From the IMG/VR virus record IMGVR_UViG_3300003873_000184, positions 1-21,414 of that record: a stretch of DNA of 21,414 nucleotides, one strand, 5' to 3'. The translations under genes were made by a program, and so were the position numbers. The first letter of the stretch is position 1. Each line of letters opens with the position of its first letter. The stretch is from a virus. Below the pieces are notes generated by a model. That model did no database searches and was not told the origin of the DNA. It was given only the letters and a program-made list of their open reading frames with translations. Positions 15,953 to 21,414 of this stretch are shown here, piece after piece.

Positions 15953-16198
15953 CTATATAACTTTTTCCCAAATTTTATTTCCATTTTTGTCATATTCTTT
16001 TAATTGTTCAATACTATCTGATTTTACATATTGTTTTTTTTGGATACAGAACCAACCACCATTACCAAAAGCTGATTGTATAATCCAATATTTTGTATGT
16101 TGTTTAGGCTTATTTCTTATAAAATTGTTTGTAACGACTAAACTTCCTTCTACCCATTCGTCTTTTGTATTTTTTCCTCTAAATAATATTTCTCTCAT
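15953..16198 (-). CDS. YopX-like protein, short form
   Basis: MREILFRGKNTKDEWVEGSL matches the N-terminus of the phage YopX family (MREIKFRGK...W.YGSL), and the end EYDKNGNKIWEKVI matches its internal DKNGKKIFEGDIV segment. Family members are usually about 120-150 aa; this one is 81 aa and stops where the C-terminal beta domain would begin, so it is an N-terminal half or a naturally short variant. YopX proteins are frequent in phage early regions and their function is not settled. The ATG at 16198 overlaps the previous gene's stop (ATGA). Confidence 0.7.
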   Translation of the reverse strand: MREILFRGKNTKDEWVEGSLVVTNNFIRNKPKQHTKYWIIQSAFGNGGWFCIQKKQYVKSDSIEQLKEYDKNGNKIWEKVI

Positions 16199-16428
16199 TT
16201 TATCTCCTTGCCTTCTTCGTCGTAAACATGCTTAACAGGAATTGTTTTTCTAAATTCTTTGCAAATAATATCTTTCATTAAATCATCTCCATTTATATCA
16301 TGACTTATCATATAATGAACTTTTTCTATGCCACCATATTCATTTAATAGATTATTTAAATCTTTGTCGTCTATATTCCTAACCAAAATATGATGTCTTT
16401 TATCATATAAAAAAACAGTAATTTTCAT
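16195..16428 (-). CDS. 77-aa hypothetical protein
   Basis: ATG 16428 follows the helicase-primase stop by one base and uses GGAGATAAT as ribosome binding site. The product MKITVFLYDKRHHILVRNID... has an alternating beta pattern, then a helical stretch (DLNNLLNEYGGIEKVHYMIS), and ends KHVYDEEGKEIK. Family not recognised; it belongs to the block of small early proteins between replication and recombination genes. Confidence 0.65.
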   Translation of the reverse strand: MKITVFLYDKRHHILVRNIDDKDLNNLLNEYGGIEKVHYMISHDINGDDLMKDIICKEFRKTIPVKHVYDEEGKEIK

Positions 16429-16429
16429 A

Positions 16430-18511
16430 TTATCTCCTTATTATTTGTAACACTTCATTCTCTGATAGTGGTTCTGATAACATAGCATTTGTAGATAGAA
16501 CCACATTTTTAGCTATGTTTACATCTTCTATATCTCTTACAAATGCAAACAGTCTAAACAATGCATTGTTTCTGTTACCAACTACTGCATTTTGCAATGT
16601 ATATCTAATCATACCTTGTATCCTTTTATCTTTTGAAACCTCATCAACCTCTTCTTTTGATACATATCTTATTTTCTCTTCTTTCTCCGTATCTGGCAAA
16701 CAACATCTTACATCAAGTAAATCTCCTTCTTTTTTAGTTATAACCTCTGCATATGGGTTGGTGAACCACAACCTTGTAGCATTCCTCGTAGCTATATCAT
16801 AAGTTGTTATTCCTAATATCTTTGATATATTTTCATACAACTCTTTATGCTGTTCAACTGTTACATAAAATTCTGTTTTTGTTGGTAGCAATATTCTGAA
16901 CCTATCTGCTACTATGCCATTCTTGTCTTTTTGATGGCTTTTTGTAGTATGAATTATATATTTATATTGTTCTAATAAGCTTATTGCTTCTTGCAAACTC
17001 ATACCTTCATCAATATCAAAAACAATTAAATTTTGTCCTGATATGAAATTATCTTTTTTCCTATATCCATATTCTGGTTTTCGTTTGTCGCTCTCTACAT
17101 GACAAGTTAGATATGAGTGTATTACTTTGTTTTGAACAAGTGCCTCAACAGAGCGTTCTTCTCCAAAGAATGGAATAGCAACATTTTTATAATATACTTC
17201 CATAGCTGGGTCTTTACTCAATCCTGTAGAAATTGCACAGATAATTTTTTCTAAATCTGTATTTTCATATTGAACCAACCTATATTTTTGAGCAATGCCA
17301 TGCACTTCTACTTTTTGATTAAATCTAAAAGCATAATCTTTAAGCAACTCTATATTATGTTCAATATCAATTTTCTTTTTCGTTCCTATATTTTTATCTA
17401 TCAATTCAGTTATTGATAAACCTCTTGGTTCTATTGATAATGCTTCATAAATTCTCTTATATATTGTTTGTGGTTCCAACACATACTGTAAAGCTTTATT
17501 TGATTGTTCTTGTATTTGGATTGCTTGATTTATAGCTTCGTCATCAACCTCTTCCTTAAGCCCTATCAATGCTATTATTCCTGCTAATCTTGCTATTTTA
17601 TTTTCATTAGCAGTCGATATGTCATTAATTTTGGTTTTACTTTTATTGAAAGCATCAAACTTTTTTTGCATATATGATGATAATATCTTTTGTGCATCTT
17701 GATTTATACTAATTATAGTATTTTCGATTGATTTTATATGCTCTTTAAATTGCTTTCCAAAATCAATTAAAATGTTCATATTACTTTGCACATTATCTAA
17801 ATATATCTTATCTTCATTATCACTTAATGCAAATAATGACCTTCTTGCTAACGCAGATACTAATATTTCATTTAATTCTTGATGTAATTTATTATCTTGT
17901 TTGAATGGTTCGTATGTTCCATATAGTAAAATATTTGATGGAATATTACTAATTGGTTTATACTTTTCATTTACATTTGTTGAGCCATCATTAGAACCAG
18001 ACTGCCATAGCTTTGTAAGTATGGTTAAGTTATCTTTATTTATTTCATGTGCAAATTCACTTGATGTAATATTAAAAGAACCAAGTGTCGTGTGATTAAA
18101 AAAATTTCCTACTCTCATAATACCTTCTACTGAACCACGAAGTGGCACAGAATATTTACTTGGTATTATATAATCTATGTCTTCTTCTATATCTGCTATA
18201 TCATTATCTTTTTCAGATGTCAAATTTTTAAAATTTTGTTTTAAAACATTTACATATTTATCTGTATCAAGTTCAAACATTTTTTCACATATACTTAATG
18301 CTACATCTTTACCTGCTCCTGAATTTGCAAATGTTACTCCAAAAAAGTTAATAAAACTTTCTTGCCCATTATGTATAATTTTCATCCTTCTTACACCAAT
18401 TAATGCAGATGCAGTAAACAGTAATGCATTTTGTGTTATATTTTTATTTACATTCGCATTTTTAGTTATTCTGCAAACTTCCTTATGCACTAAATCTATT
18501 ATCTTTTTCAT
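16430..18511 (-). CDS. Helicase-primase fusion (DUF3987-like ATPase + AEP-type primase)
   Basis: The 693-aa product has two parts. The N-terminal half looks like the DUF3987-type helicase/ATPase: a P-loop at 62-69 (ANSGAGKD, with Asp where Ser/Thr is usual), then a core with GSFNITSSEFAHEINKDN (144-161) and LLYGTYEPF. The C-terminal half resembles a plasmid/phage archaeo-eukaryotic primase: LIVFDIDEG (495-503, catalytic Asp499/Asp501), HTTKSHQ (521-527, His526) and RFRILLP (537-543), followed by a PriCT-like tail (GNRNNALFRLFAFVRD, 645-660). A winged-helix-like linker (about 350-410) lies between. It would prime and unwind DNA at the phage fork. It is coupled to the initiator gene (ATGA at 18508-18511). 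Helicase before primase is the reverse of the common order. Confidence 0.72.
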   Translation of the reverse strand: MKKIIDLVHKEVCRITKNANVNKNITQNALLFTASALIGVRRMKIIHNGQESFINFFGVTFANSGAGKDVALSICEKMFELDTDKYVNVLKQNFKNLTSEKDNDIADIEEDIDYIIPSKYSVPLRGSVEGIMRVGNFFNHTTLGSFNITSSEFAHEINKDNLTILTKLWQSGSNDGSTNVNEKYKPISNIPSNILLYGTYEPFKQDNKLHQELNEILVSALARRSLFALSDNEDKIYLDNVQSNMNILIDFGKQFKEHIKSIENTIISINQDAQKILSSYMQKKFDAFNKSKTKINDISTANENKIARLAGIIALIGLKEEVDDEAINQAIQIQEQSNKALQYVLEPQTIYKRIYEALSIEPRGLSITELIDKNIGTKKKIDIEHNIELLKDYAFRFNQKVEVHGIAQKYRLVQYENTDLEKIICAISTGLSKDPAMEVYYKNVAIPFFGEERSVEALVQNKVIHSYLTCHVESDKRKPEYGYRKKDNFISGQNLIVFDIDEGMSLQEAISLLEQYKYIIHTTKSHQKDKNGIVADRFRILLPTKTEFYVTVEQHKELYENISKILGITTYDIATRNATRLWFTNPYAEVITKKEGDLLDVRCCLPDTEKEEKIRYVSKEEVDEVSKDKRIQGMIRYTLQNAVVGNRNNALFRLFAFVRDIEDVNIAKNVVLSTNAMLSEPLSENEVLQIIRR

Positions 18512-18936
18512 AGCATCTCCAATGGATTTGAATATTGTTCTTTTTGTTCTTTGTTATTTTGTGATTTGTCTTTGTTTTGTTGTTCTATTTTAATATGCCC
18601 ATATTTTTTATCTATTTTATATGGGAATACTGGTTCATAAGCATTTGGTATAGAACCACCACCATCAATAAAACCTTTGTAAGTATTTACTTTTATGAAG
18701 TTATTGTCATTAAGCCATTTTATTGCATTAATAAAAGTTTTATTTGATATTGATAAATTATCACACCACCATTTTACTGACTTTCTTTCTGTCTGTTTTT
18801 GGCAATATCCAAAACTATATTCTACTATTCTTAAATAAATAACTATATATTTTGTTGGTATTTTGTCTATTGCTATTTTATGACATATCCCTACATTCTG
18901 CCAACCATTATTGCTTAAATTCTCTGTTGTATGCAT
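18508..18936 (-). CDS. Winged-helix replication initiator-like protein
   Basis: ATG 18936 (MHTTENLSNNGWQNVGICHK) is preferred over ATG 18978 because an AAAGG lies nine bases upstream and the longer form would sit inside the ribbon-helix-helix gene; this gives 142 aa. The core (IPTKYIVIYLRIVEYSFGYC; WWCDNLSISNKTFINAIKWL; DNNFIKVNTYKG) is a winged helix-turn-helix like the N-terminal domain of phage replication protein O and replisome organizers, with a Gln/Asn/Lys-rich tail. Such proteins bind iterons at the origin and load the helicase, here encoded by the next gene. The origin-like array at 19091-19253 lies about 150-300 bases upstream, which supports this role. Confidence 0.72.
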   Translation of the reverse strand: MHTTENLSNNGWQNVGICHKIAIDKIPTKYIVIYLRIVEYSFGYCQKQTERKSVKWWCDNLSISNKTFINAIKWLNDNNFIKVNTYKGFIDGGGSIPNAYEPVFPYKIDKKYGHIKIEQQNKDKSQNNKEQKEQYSNPLEML

Positions 18937-19075
18937 CTTGTATTGCCTTTCTTGCTGCTTGGCTCTTAGAACCAGCATTCTTTATAGACAATTCATTAAG
19001 CATTCTAATGGTTTGCACATCTAAATTTAATCTAACTGCTTTTTTTTCAGTTTTAAATTTATTGCTATTTTCCAT
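18908..19075 (-). CDS. Ribbon-helix-helix DNA-binding protein (55 aa)
   Basis: ATG 19075 is preceded by AGAAAGGAAATTGG. The product contains KKAVRLNLDVQTIRMLNELS (residues 11-30) and SKSQAARKAIQDAYNREF (36-53): a basic beta-strand with alternating residues followed by two helices, the CopG/Arc-type ribbon-helix-helix fold. It is the first gene after the palindrome array and likely binds it to control its own operon and perhaps replication initiation, as CopG and related plasmid and phage regulators do. Its 3' end overlaps the initiator gene by 29 bases. The fold is read from the sequence; the operator pairing is inference. Confidence 0.72.
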   Translation of the reverse strand: MENSNKFKTEKKAVRLNLDVQTIRMLNELSIKNAGSKSQAARKAIQDAYNREFKQ

Positions 19076-19090
19076 CCAATTTCCTTTCTG

Positions 19091-19147
19091 AATTGTTATA
19101 CAAGAATTGTATCAAAATTGTTCTTAAATTGTCCTTAAATTGAACAA
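19091..19147. repeat. Phased AATTG repeats (iteron-like)
   Basis: AATTG occurs at 19091, 19105, 19116, 19127 and 19138: one interval of 14 bases and three of exactly 11. The last three are 11-base units AAATTGTTCTT, AAATTGTCCTT, AAATTGAACAA. One-helical-turn phasing next to an initiator gene is typical of iterons or of a cooperative operator. Confidence 0.6.
19095..19123 (-). promoter_or_regulatory. Candidate promoter for the replication operon
   Basis: On the - strand TATAAC (19100-19095) is a possible -10 box about 20 bases before the ribbon-helix-helix start. The -35 region at 19118-19123 (GAACAA) is poor, so recognition would need an activator or a host with a weak -35 requirement. The element lies inside the AATTG repeats, so a protein bound there would block or activate it. 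Confidence 0.35.
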
Positions 19148-19154
19148 GTTTCTC

Positions 19155-19254
19155 GATAGTGTAATTTTTACACTATCTACGGTGTAAATTTTACACTATT
19201 CAGGTGGAATTTTTACACTATCGGAGCAATTCATAGTGTAATTTTTACACTATC
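19155..19254. promoter_or_regulatory. Array of four palindromic operator/origin sites
   Basis: A 15-base palindrome GTGTAATTTTTACAC occurs at 19159-19173 and 19236-19250, with one-mismatch forms at 19182-19196 (GTGTAAATTTTACAC) and 19204-19218 (GTGGAATTTTTACAC). Sites 1 and 4 extend to perfect inverted repeats of 23 bp (19155-19177) and 21 bp (19233-19253). Centres are spaced 23, 22 and 32 bases, close to two, two and three helical turns. It is probably the binding site of the ribbon-helix-helix protein or the initiator. Confidence 0.8.
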
Positions 19255-19273
19255 TATATTTACATTGGAAAAT

Positions 19274-19298
19274 TATTGGCAACTGAAAGTTGCCAATA
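19274..19298. terminator. 11-bp perfect hairpin in the origin-like spacer
   Basis: TATTGGCAACT (19274-19284), loop GAA, AGTTGCCAATA (19288-19298). On the - strand it is followed by ATTTTCC, so it could act as a weak terminator for the right-hand early genes, or as a structural element of the origin. Confidence 0.5.
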
Positions 19299-19308
19299 GA
19301 AAGAACCA

Positions 19309-19340
19309 CCACACTGCTTCGCTAAAGCTTCGCAGTGTGG
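19309..19340 (-). terminator. Hairpin after the right-hand early operon
   Basis: CCACACTGC (19309-19317) pairs with GCAGTGTGG (19332-19340); the interior holds a direct repeat GCTTCGC-TAAA-GCTTCGC and a small inner stem GCT/AGC. It lies 20 bases past the stop of the 102-aa gene, and the - strand sequence after it runs TGGTTCTTTCTATT, consistent with a terminator. An outer pair AGAACCAC (19302-19309)/GTGGTTCT (19370-19377) encloses it. Confidence 0.55.
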
Positions 19341-19361
19341 AAAGTGGTGTGTGTGATGTTA

Positions 19362-19670
19362 TTATTGATGTGGTTCTATTTCTTCTATTTCTACATTTGT
19401 AGATACAATACCTTCATCATAGAATTTATCCCATATATAAAATTCCATCAATCTTGCTATTAAATATTTCTTATCAAAATATTTTTCATGATTGGGAATT
19501 GCTTCTGCTGGTTCTTGTAAATGTAAAGTATTTGCTTCATCGTCTCTAAATTTATCATTTATTATATGAACATTGTAATAATCTTTATTTTTCAATACAA
19601 CAATTTTATATAATTCGTTATAAAAATATTTTTCATATTGCGTAATAATTTTTTTACCATACTTTTTCAT
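19362..19670 (-). CDS. 102-aa hypothetical early protein
   Basis: ATG 19670 has AAAGGAATAAAAT upstream. The product is rich in Tyr, Lys, Asp and Glu (MKKYGKKIITQYEKYFYNEL; YLIARLMEFYIWDKFYDEGI), with mixed helix and strand and an acidic end (VEIEEIEPHQ). No signal peptide, membrane span or known motif. It is the last gene of the right-hand early group, before the hairpins and the origin-like region. Family not recognised. Confidence 0.6.
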   Translation of the reverse strand: MKKYGKKIITQYEKYFYNELYKIVVLKNKDYYNVHIINDKFRDDEANTLHLQEPAEAIPNHEKYFDKKYLIARLMEFYIWDKFYDEGIVSTNVEIEEIEPHQ

Positions 19671-19714
19671 ATTTTATTCCTTTCAGATAGTAACTTTTAT
19701 GTTGAAATATATAG

Positions 19715-19948
19715 TTAGCTTAACTCTATATACTCAACTTTTAATACATTTTGCAAATATTTTAAATAATCTAAATCTCTTTGATTTGTAATATTGCATA
19801 GTTGCAATGTATCATGAATTTCATATTGTCTACAATCTCCGTCTGGACTAACCATGCTTGGTTCCATTGTTTCTTCTATAAGCTTCATTGTGTTATAACT
19901 TAAACCTGGATTAAAACATACTTTAACTATAATATCTGTATTCATCAT
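19715..19948 (-). CDS. 77-aa hypothetical early protein
   Basis: The start ATG 19948 overlaps the previous stop by one base (TAATG), with GGAG six bases upstream; a second ATG at 19945 is also usable. Sequence MMNTDIIVKVCFNPGLSYNT, then VSPDGDCRQYEIHDTLQLCN and a helical end DYLKYLQNVLKVEYIELS. Three cysteines are spread out without a zinc-finger pattern. Family not recognised. Confidence 0.6.
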   Translation of the reverse strand: MMNTDIIVKVCFNPGLSYNTMKLIEETMEPSMVSPDGDCRQYEIHDTLQLCNITNQRDLDYLKYLQNVLKVEYIELS

Positions 19949-20424
19949 TATTCACTCCTCAATTGAAATATTTTTTTAACTAAATAATCTACAAAATCAA
20001 ATGTTTGATTTATCATATATCCCAAATCTTTTTCTTCTAAATCTTCAATAACTTCATCCTGCAAGTTTATTATTTGCTCATTACTCATAGGATAAAACCA
20101 TCGCTTATGCCCTTTAGTCATTTCATAATAAACTGCAATGATAGTTACTGATGCAAGAATATAATCAATCTCCATCTCTTTTTCAGACAAACCTTTCTTC
20201 TTTTGCTGGCTCTCATATTTTAGAACCACACGGTTAATATCTTCCCAATCTTTATTCATATACTTTTCATACATTTTAGTAATCTTACCAAGCTTTCTAA
20301 AGTATCTTGTTAGTTCAGGTGTAATATCATCTACTTTTTCGAATACAATGGCAAAGAAACCAAATGATGCAAACATAACTTTTCTTTGCAAAGCTAAATT
20401 ATTTATTTTTTTATTCTGCTTCAT
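19948..20424 (-). CDS. 158-aa hypothetical early protein
   Basis: ATG 20424 lies within the end of the preceding gene (14-base overlap) with only a distant AGG, so translation is probably coupled. The protein is helical: MKQNKKINNLALQRKVMFAS followed by FGFFAIVFEKVDD, a charged middle (YMNKDWEDINRVVLKYESQQ), a more hydrophobic stretch DYILASVTIIAVYYEMTKGH (about 87-106) and a helical end. The hydrophobic stretch is short for a membrane span. Family not recognised. Confidence 0.6.
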   Translation of the reverse strand: MKQNKKINNLALQRKVMFASFGFFAIVFEKVDDITPELTRYFRKLGKITKMYEKYMNKDWEDINRVVLKYESQQKKKGLSEKEMEIDYILASVTIIAVYYEMTKGHKRWFYPMSNEQIINLQDEVIEDLEEKDLGYMINQTFDFVDYLVKKIFQLRSE

Positions 20425-20641
20425 TTTTTATAAAACCTGTTGTTTCTAAAGTAGAATAATCTGTATTAACAACTTCTACTTGCTCTGCTAATTCCAATCT
20501 ATCTTCTGCTACCCATTGTTCAATATCATTTGGTTTAATCTTCTTATTGTCTTTGATATACTTTTGTAGCTCTTCATTATTCATGTCAACTGAATATTCA
20601 TTTTCTACAGTTTCTACAACTGAAAAATACAATCTTGCCAT
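20411..20641 (-). CDS. 76-aa hypothetical acidic early protein
   Basis: ATG 20641 follows AAGGAGTGAGTT, the same leader as the next gene upstream. The product is acidic (MARLYFSVVETVENEYSVDM; EQWVAEDRLELAEQVEVVNT) with a beta start and helical middle. Small acidic early phage proteins often inhibit host factors, but nothing here identifies a target. Family not recognised. Confidence 0.58.
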   Translation of the reverse strand: MARLYFSVVETVENEYSVDMNNEELQKYIKDNKKIKPNDIEQWVAEDRLELAEQVEVVNTDYSTLETTGFIKNEAE

Positions 20642-20651
20642 AACTCACTCC

Positions 20652-20849
20652 TTATTCAAAATATTCTTTTACAAAATCATCAATAAAAGCTTTTATTTCT
20701 GGTTCATCATAAGCTCCGTTTTTATTGTTTTTTAAATATTCAAGCATTTCTTCAATGCATAATTTTCTACCTTCTTTAATAGCTTTTATAATTTGATTGT
20801 TTATTAGCTCTTTTATTTGTTTCCTACCTTCTTCTATAATGTCAAACAT
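20652..20849 (-). CDS. 65-aa hypothetical helical early protein
   Basis: ATG 20849 follows AAGGAGTGAGTT. The product is almost all helix: MFDIIEEGRKQIKELINNQI, IKAIKEGRKLCIEEMLEYLK, then PEIKAFIDDFVKEYFE. EEGRKQIKE and KEGRKLCIEE suggest an internal helical duplication. Family not recognised. Confidence 0.55.
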   Translation of the reverse strand: MFDIIEEGRKQIKELINNQIIKAIKEGRKLCIEEMLEYLKNNKNGAYDEPEIKAFIDDFVKEYFE

Positions 20850-20868
20850 AACTCACTCCTTATTATTT

Positions 20869-20874
20869 ATTATA
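20869..20874 (-). promoter_or_regulatory. Candidate -10 box upstream of the 65-aa gene
   Basis: On the - strand the 71-base gap between the 157-aa and 65-aa genes contains ACTATATATAATAAATAATA, with TATAAT at 20874-20869, about 20 bases before ATG 20849. No good -35 is seen at 17 +/- 1 bases. It may simply reflect AT-richness. Confidence 0.3.
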
Positions 20875-20920
20875 TATAGTGTTTTAACCTATCTGCCTTC
20901 AACGCTATTTGATTTTTTCA

Positions 20921-21414
20921 TCAAAAAGGTAAAATGGTATCATCTATATCTTCATCGCTCTCTAAATCGCTTCTATCTATAAAAAGATATGGTTCTTGTT
21001 CTTTTAAAGAATTTACAATAAAATCTCTAAAGTAATAAAGTGATGCAAATTTATTACCTTGCTTAATAACATTTTTACATCTTGTTTTAAGAACCTTTGT
21101 AAAATAGATTTCCTTTTGAGGTAATTCATTAATAATCTCTATCCAATAATTTTTTATCCAATCTATTGTAGATAGCTTTGTGTTGGTTCCATATATTAAA
21201 TCATATATTTTAGAGCCAATAGTGAGTATATCTTCTATGTTATATGCAAGATTATAAGCATTTAGTAATTGATTAATATCTTTACCTTCTAAAGCTTTTA
21301 ATTTTGCTTCATCCATTTCTTGAAGATATACTTTAACTTTTTCTTTACTAAACTCTAAAACTTCGTCGTCTTTAAATTCAAGAATTTCATCCAATGCAGT
21401 AATTTTCTTTTCTT
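20921..21414 (-). CDS. Hypothetical early protein, N-terminus uncertain (may run off the window)
   Basis: The frame is open to the right edge of the window. An in-frame TTG at 21394 would give 157 aa, but no ribosome binding site or ATG supports it, and codons continue upstream (EKKITALDEILEFK), so the true start is probably outside. The visible protein is helical, with acidic ends (DEVLEFSKEKVKVYLQEMDE; ESDEDIDDTILPF) and a middle richer in aromatics (NYWIEIINELPQKEIYFTKV). The acidic C-terminus with an aromatic tip recalls SSB-like tails but is not enough for a call. Family not recognised. Confidence 0.6.
   Translation of the reverse strand, partial: EKKITALDEILEFKDDEVLEFSKEKVKVYLQEMDEAKLKALEGKDINQLLNAYNLAYNIEDILTIGSKIYDLIYGTNTKLSTIDWIKNYWIEIINELPQKEIYFTKVLKTRCKNVIKQGNKFASLYYFRDFIVNSLKEQEPYLFIDRSDLESDEDIDDTILPF

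Noticed and set aside
18937-18978. 14-residue N-terminal extension of the initiator (ATG 18978)
   Set aside because: It lies inside the ribbon-helix-helix coding sequence with no ribosome binding site, while ATG 18936 has AAAGG upstream and begins where the family-like sequence starts.
19155-19254. Possible CRISPR array
   Set aside because: Repeats are palindromic operators of 15-23 bases with 7-20 base gaps of simple AT-rich sequence, too short and regular for spacers, and no cas1/cas2 genes are present; the Cas4-like protein belongs to a phage recombination operon.
1-21414. Recoded stop codons (as in some gut phages)
   Set aside because: Genes end with TAA, TGA (e.g. 13268, 15756, 16195, 18508, 20921) and TAG (12985) in places fitting tight overlaps, and no long frame contains in-frame stops, so the standard code holds.

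Overview
The window is a section of an AT-rich, tailed double-stranded DNA phage genome, or a prophage. The morphology is most likely podovirus-like, because the major capsid protein looks like the N4-gp56 family and is followed by very large internal virion proteins. There are no rRNA, tRNA or host housekeeping genes. The standard bacterial code fits: TAA, TGA and TAG all end plausible genes. Start sites carry AAGGA/GGAG ribosome binding sites. The host cannot be named from the sequence; it is probably a low-GC bacterium.

Layout. Bases 1-12981 (+ strand) hold the virion block: the 3' part of the portal gene, a small gene with a frame break, the scaffold, the major capsid protein, a small HeH/Rho-N-like protein, a small Gly-rich virion protein, a 686-aa internal virion protein, and a giant protein of about 2,170 aa. 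A 13-bp tandem duplication splits the giant gene into 222-aa and 1969-aa frames. A hairpin at 12981-12996 lies where the two strands' transcripts converge.

Bases 12985-21414 (- strand, transcribed right to left) hold the early/replication block. From the right edge come six small proteins of unknown function. Then comes a regulatory/origin-like spacer (19076-19361) with four copies of a 15-bp palindrome, five phased AATTG repeats and two strong hairpins. Beyond it are a ribbon-helix-helix protein, a winged-helix replication initiator-like protein, a helicase-primase fusion, a YopX-like protein and small ORFs, a Sak4-like RecA-fold ATPase, a probable ssDNA-binding protein, a Cas4/RecB-type Fe-S nuclease, and two tiny genes including a one-helix membrane peptide. 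The genes are packed with ATGA/TAATG overlaps, which suggests translational coupling. The Sak4, SSB and exonuclease genes form a recombination module beside the initiator and helicase-primase. No DNA polymerase, terminase, tail fibre or lysis enzyme is visible in the window.

The most unusual features are genome-scale word biases. The heptamer AGAACCA/TGGTTCT occurs 63 times by manual count, on both strands, in genes and spacers, against only a few expected from composition. GATC was found only once where dozens are expected. Other points to check are the 13-bp duplication in the giant gene, a probable +1 frame break in the gene after the portal, the operator/iteron array, and a helicase-primase whose domain order is the reverse of the usual one.
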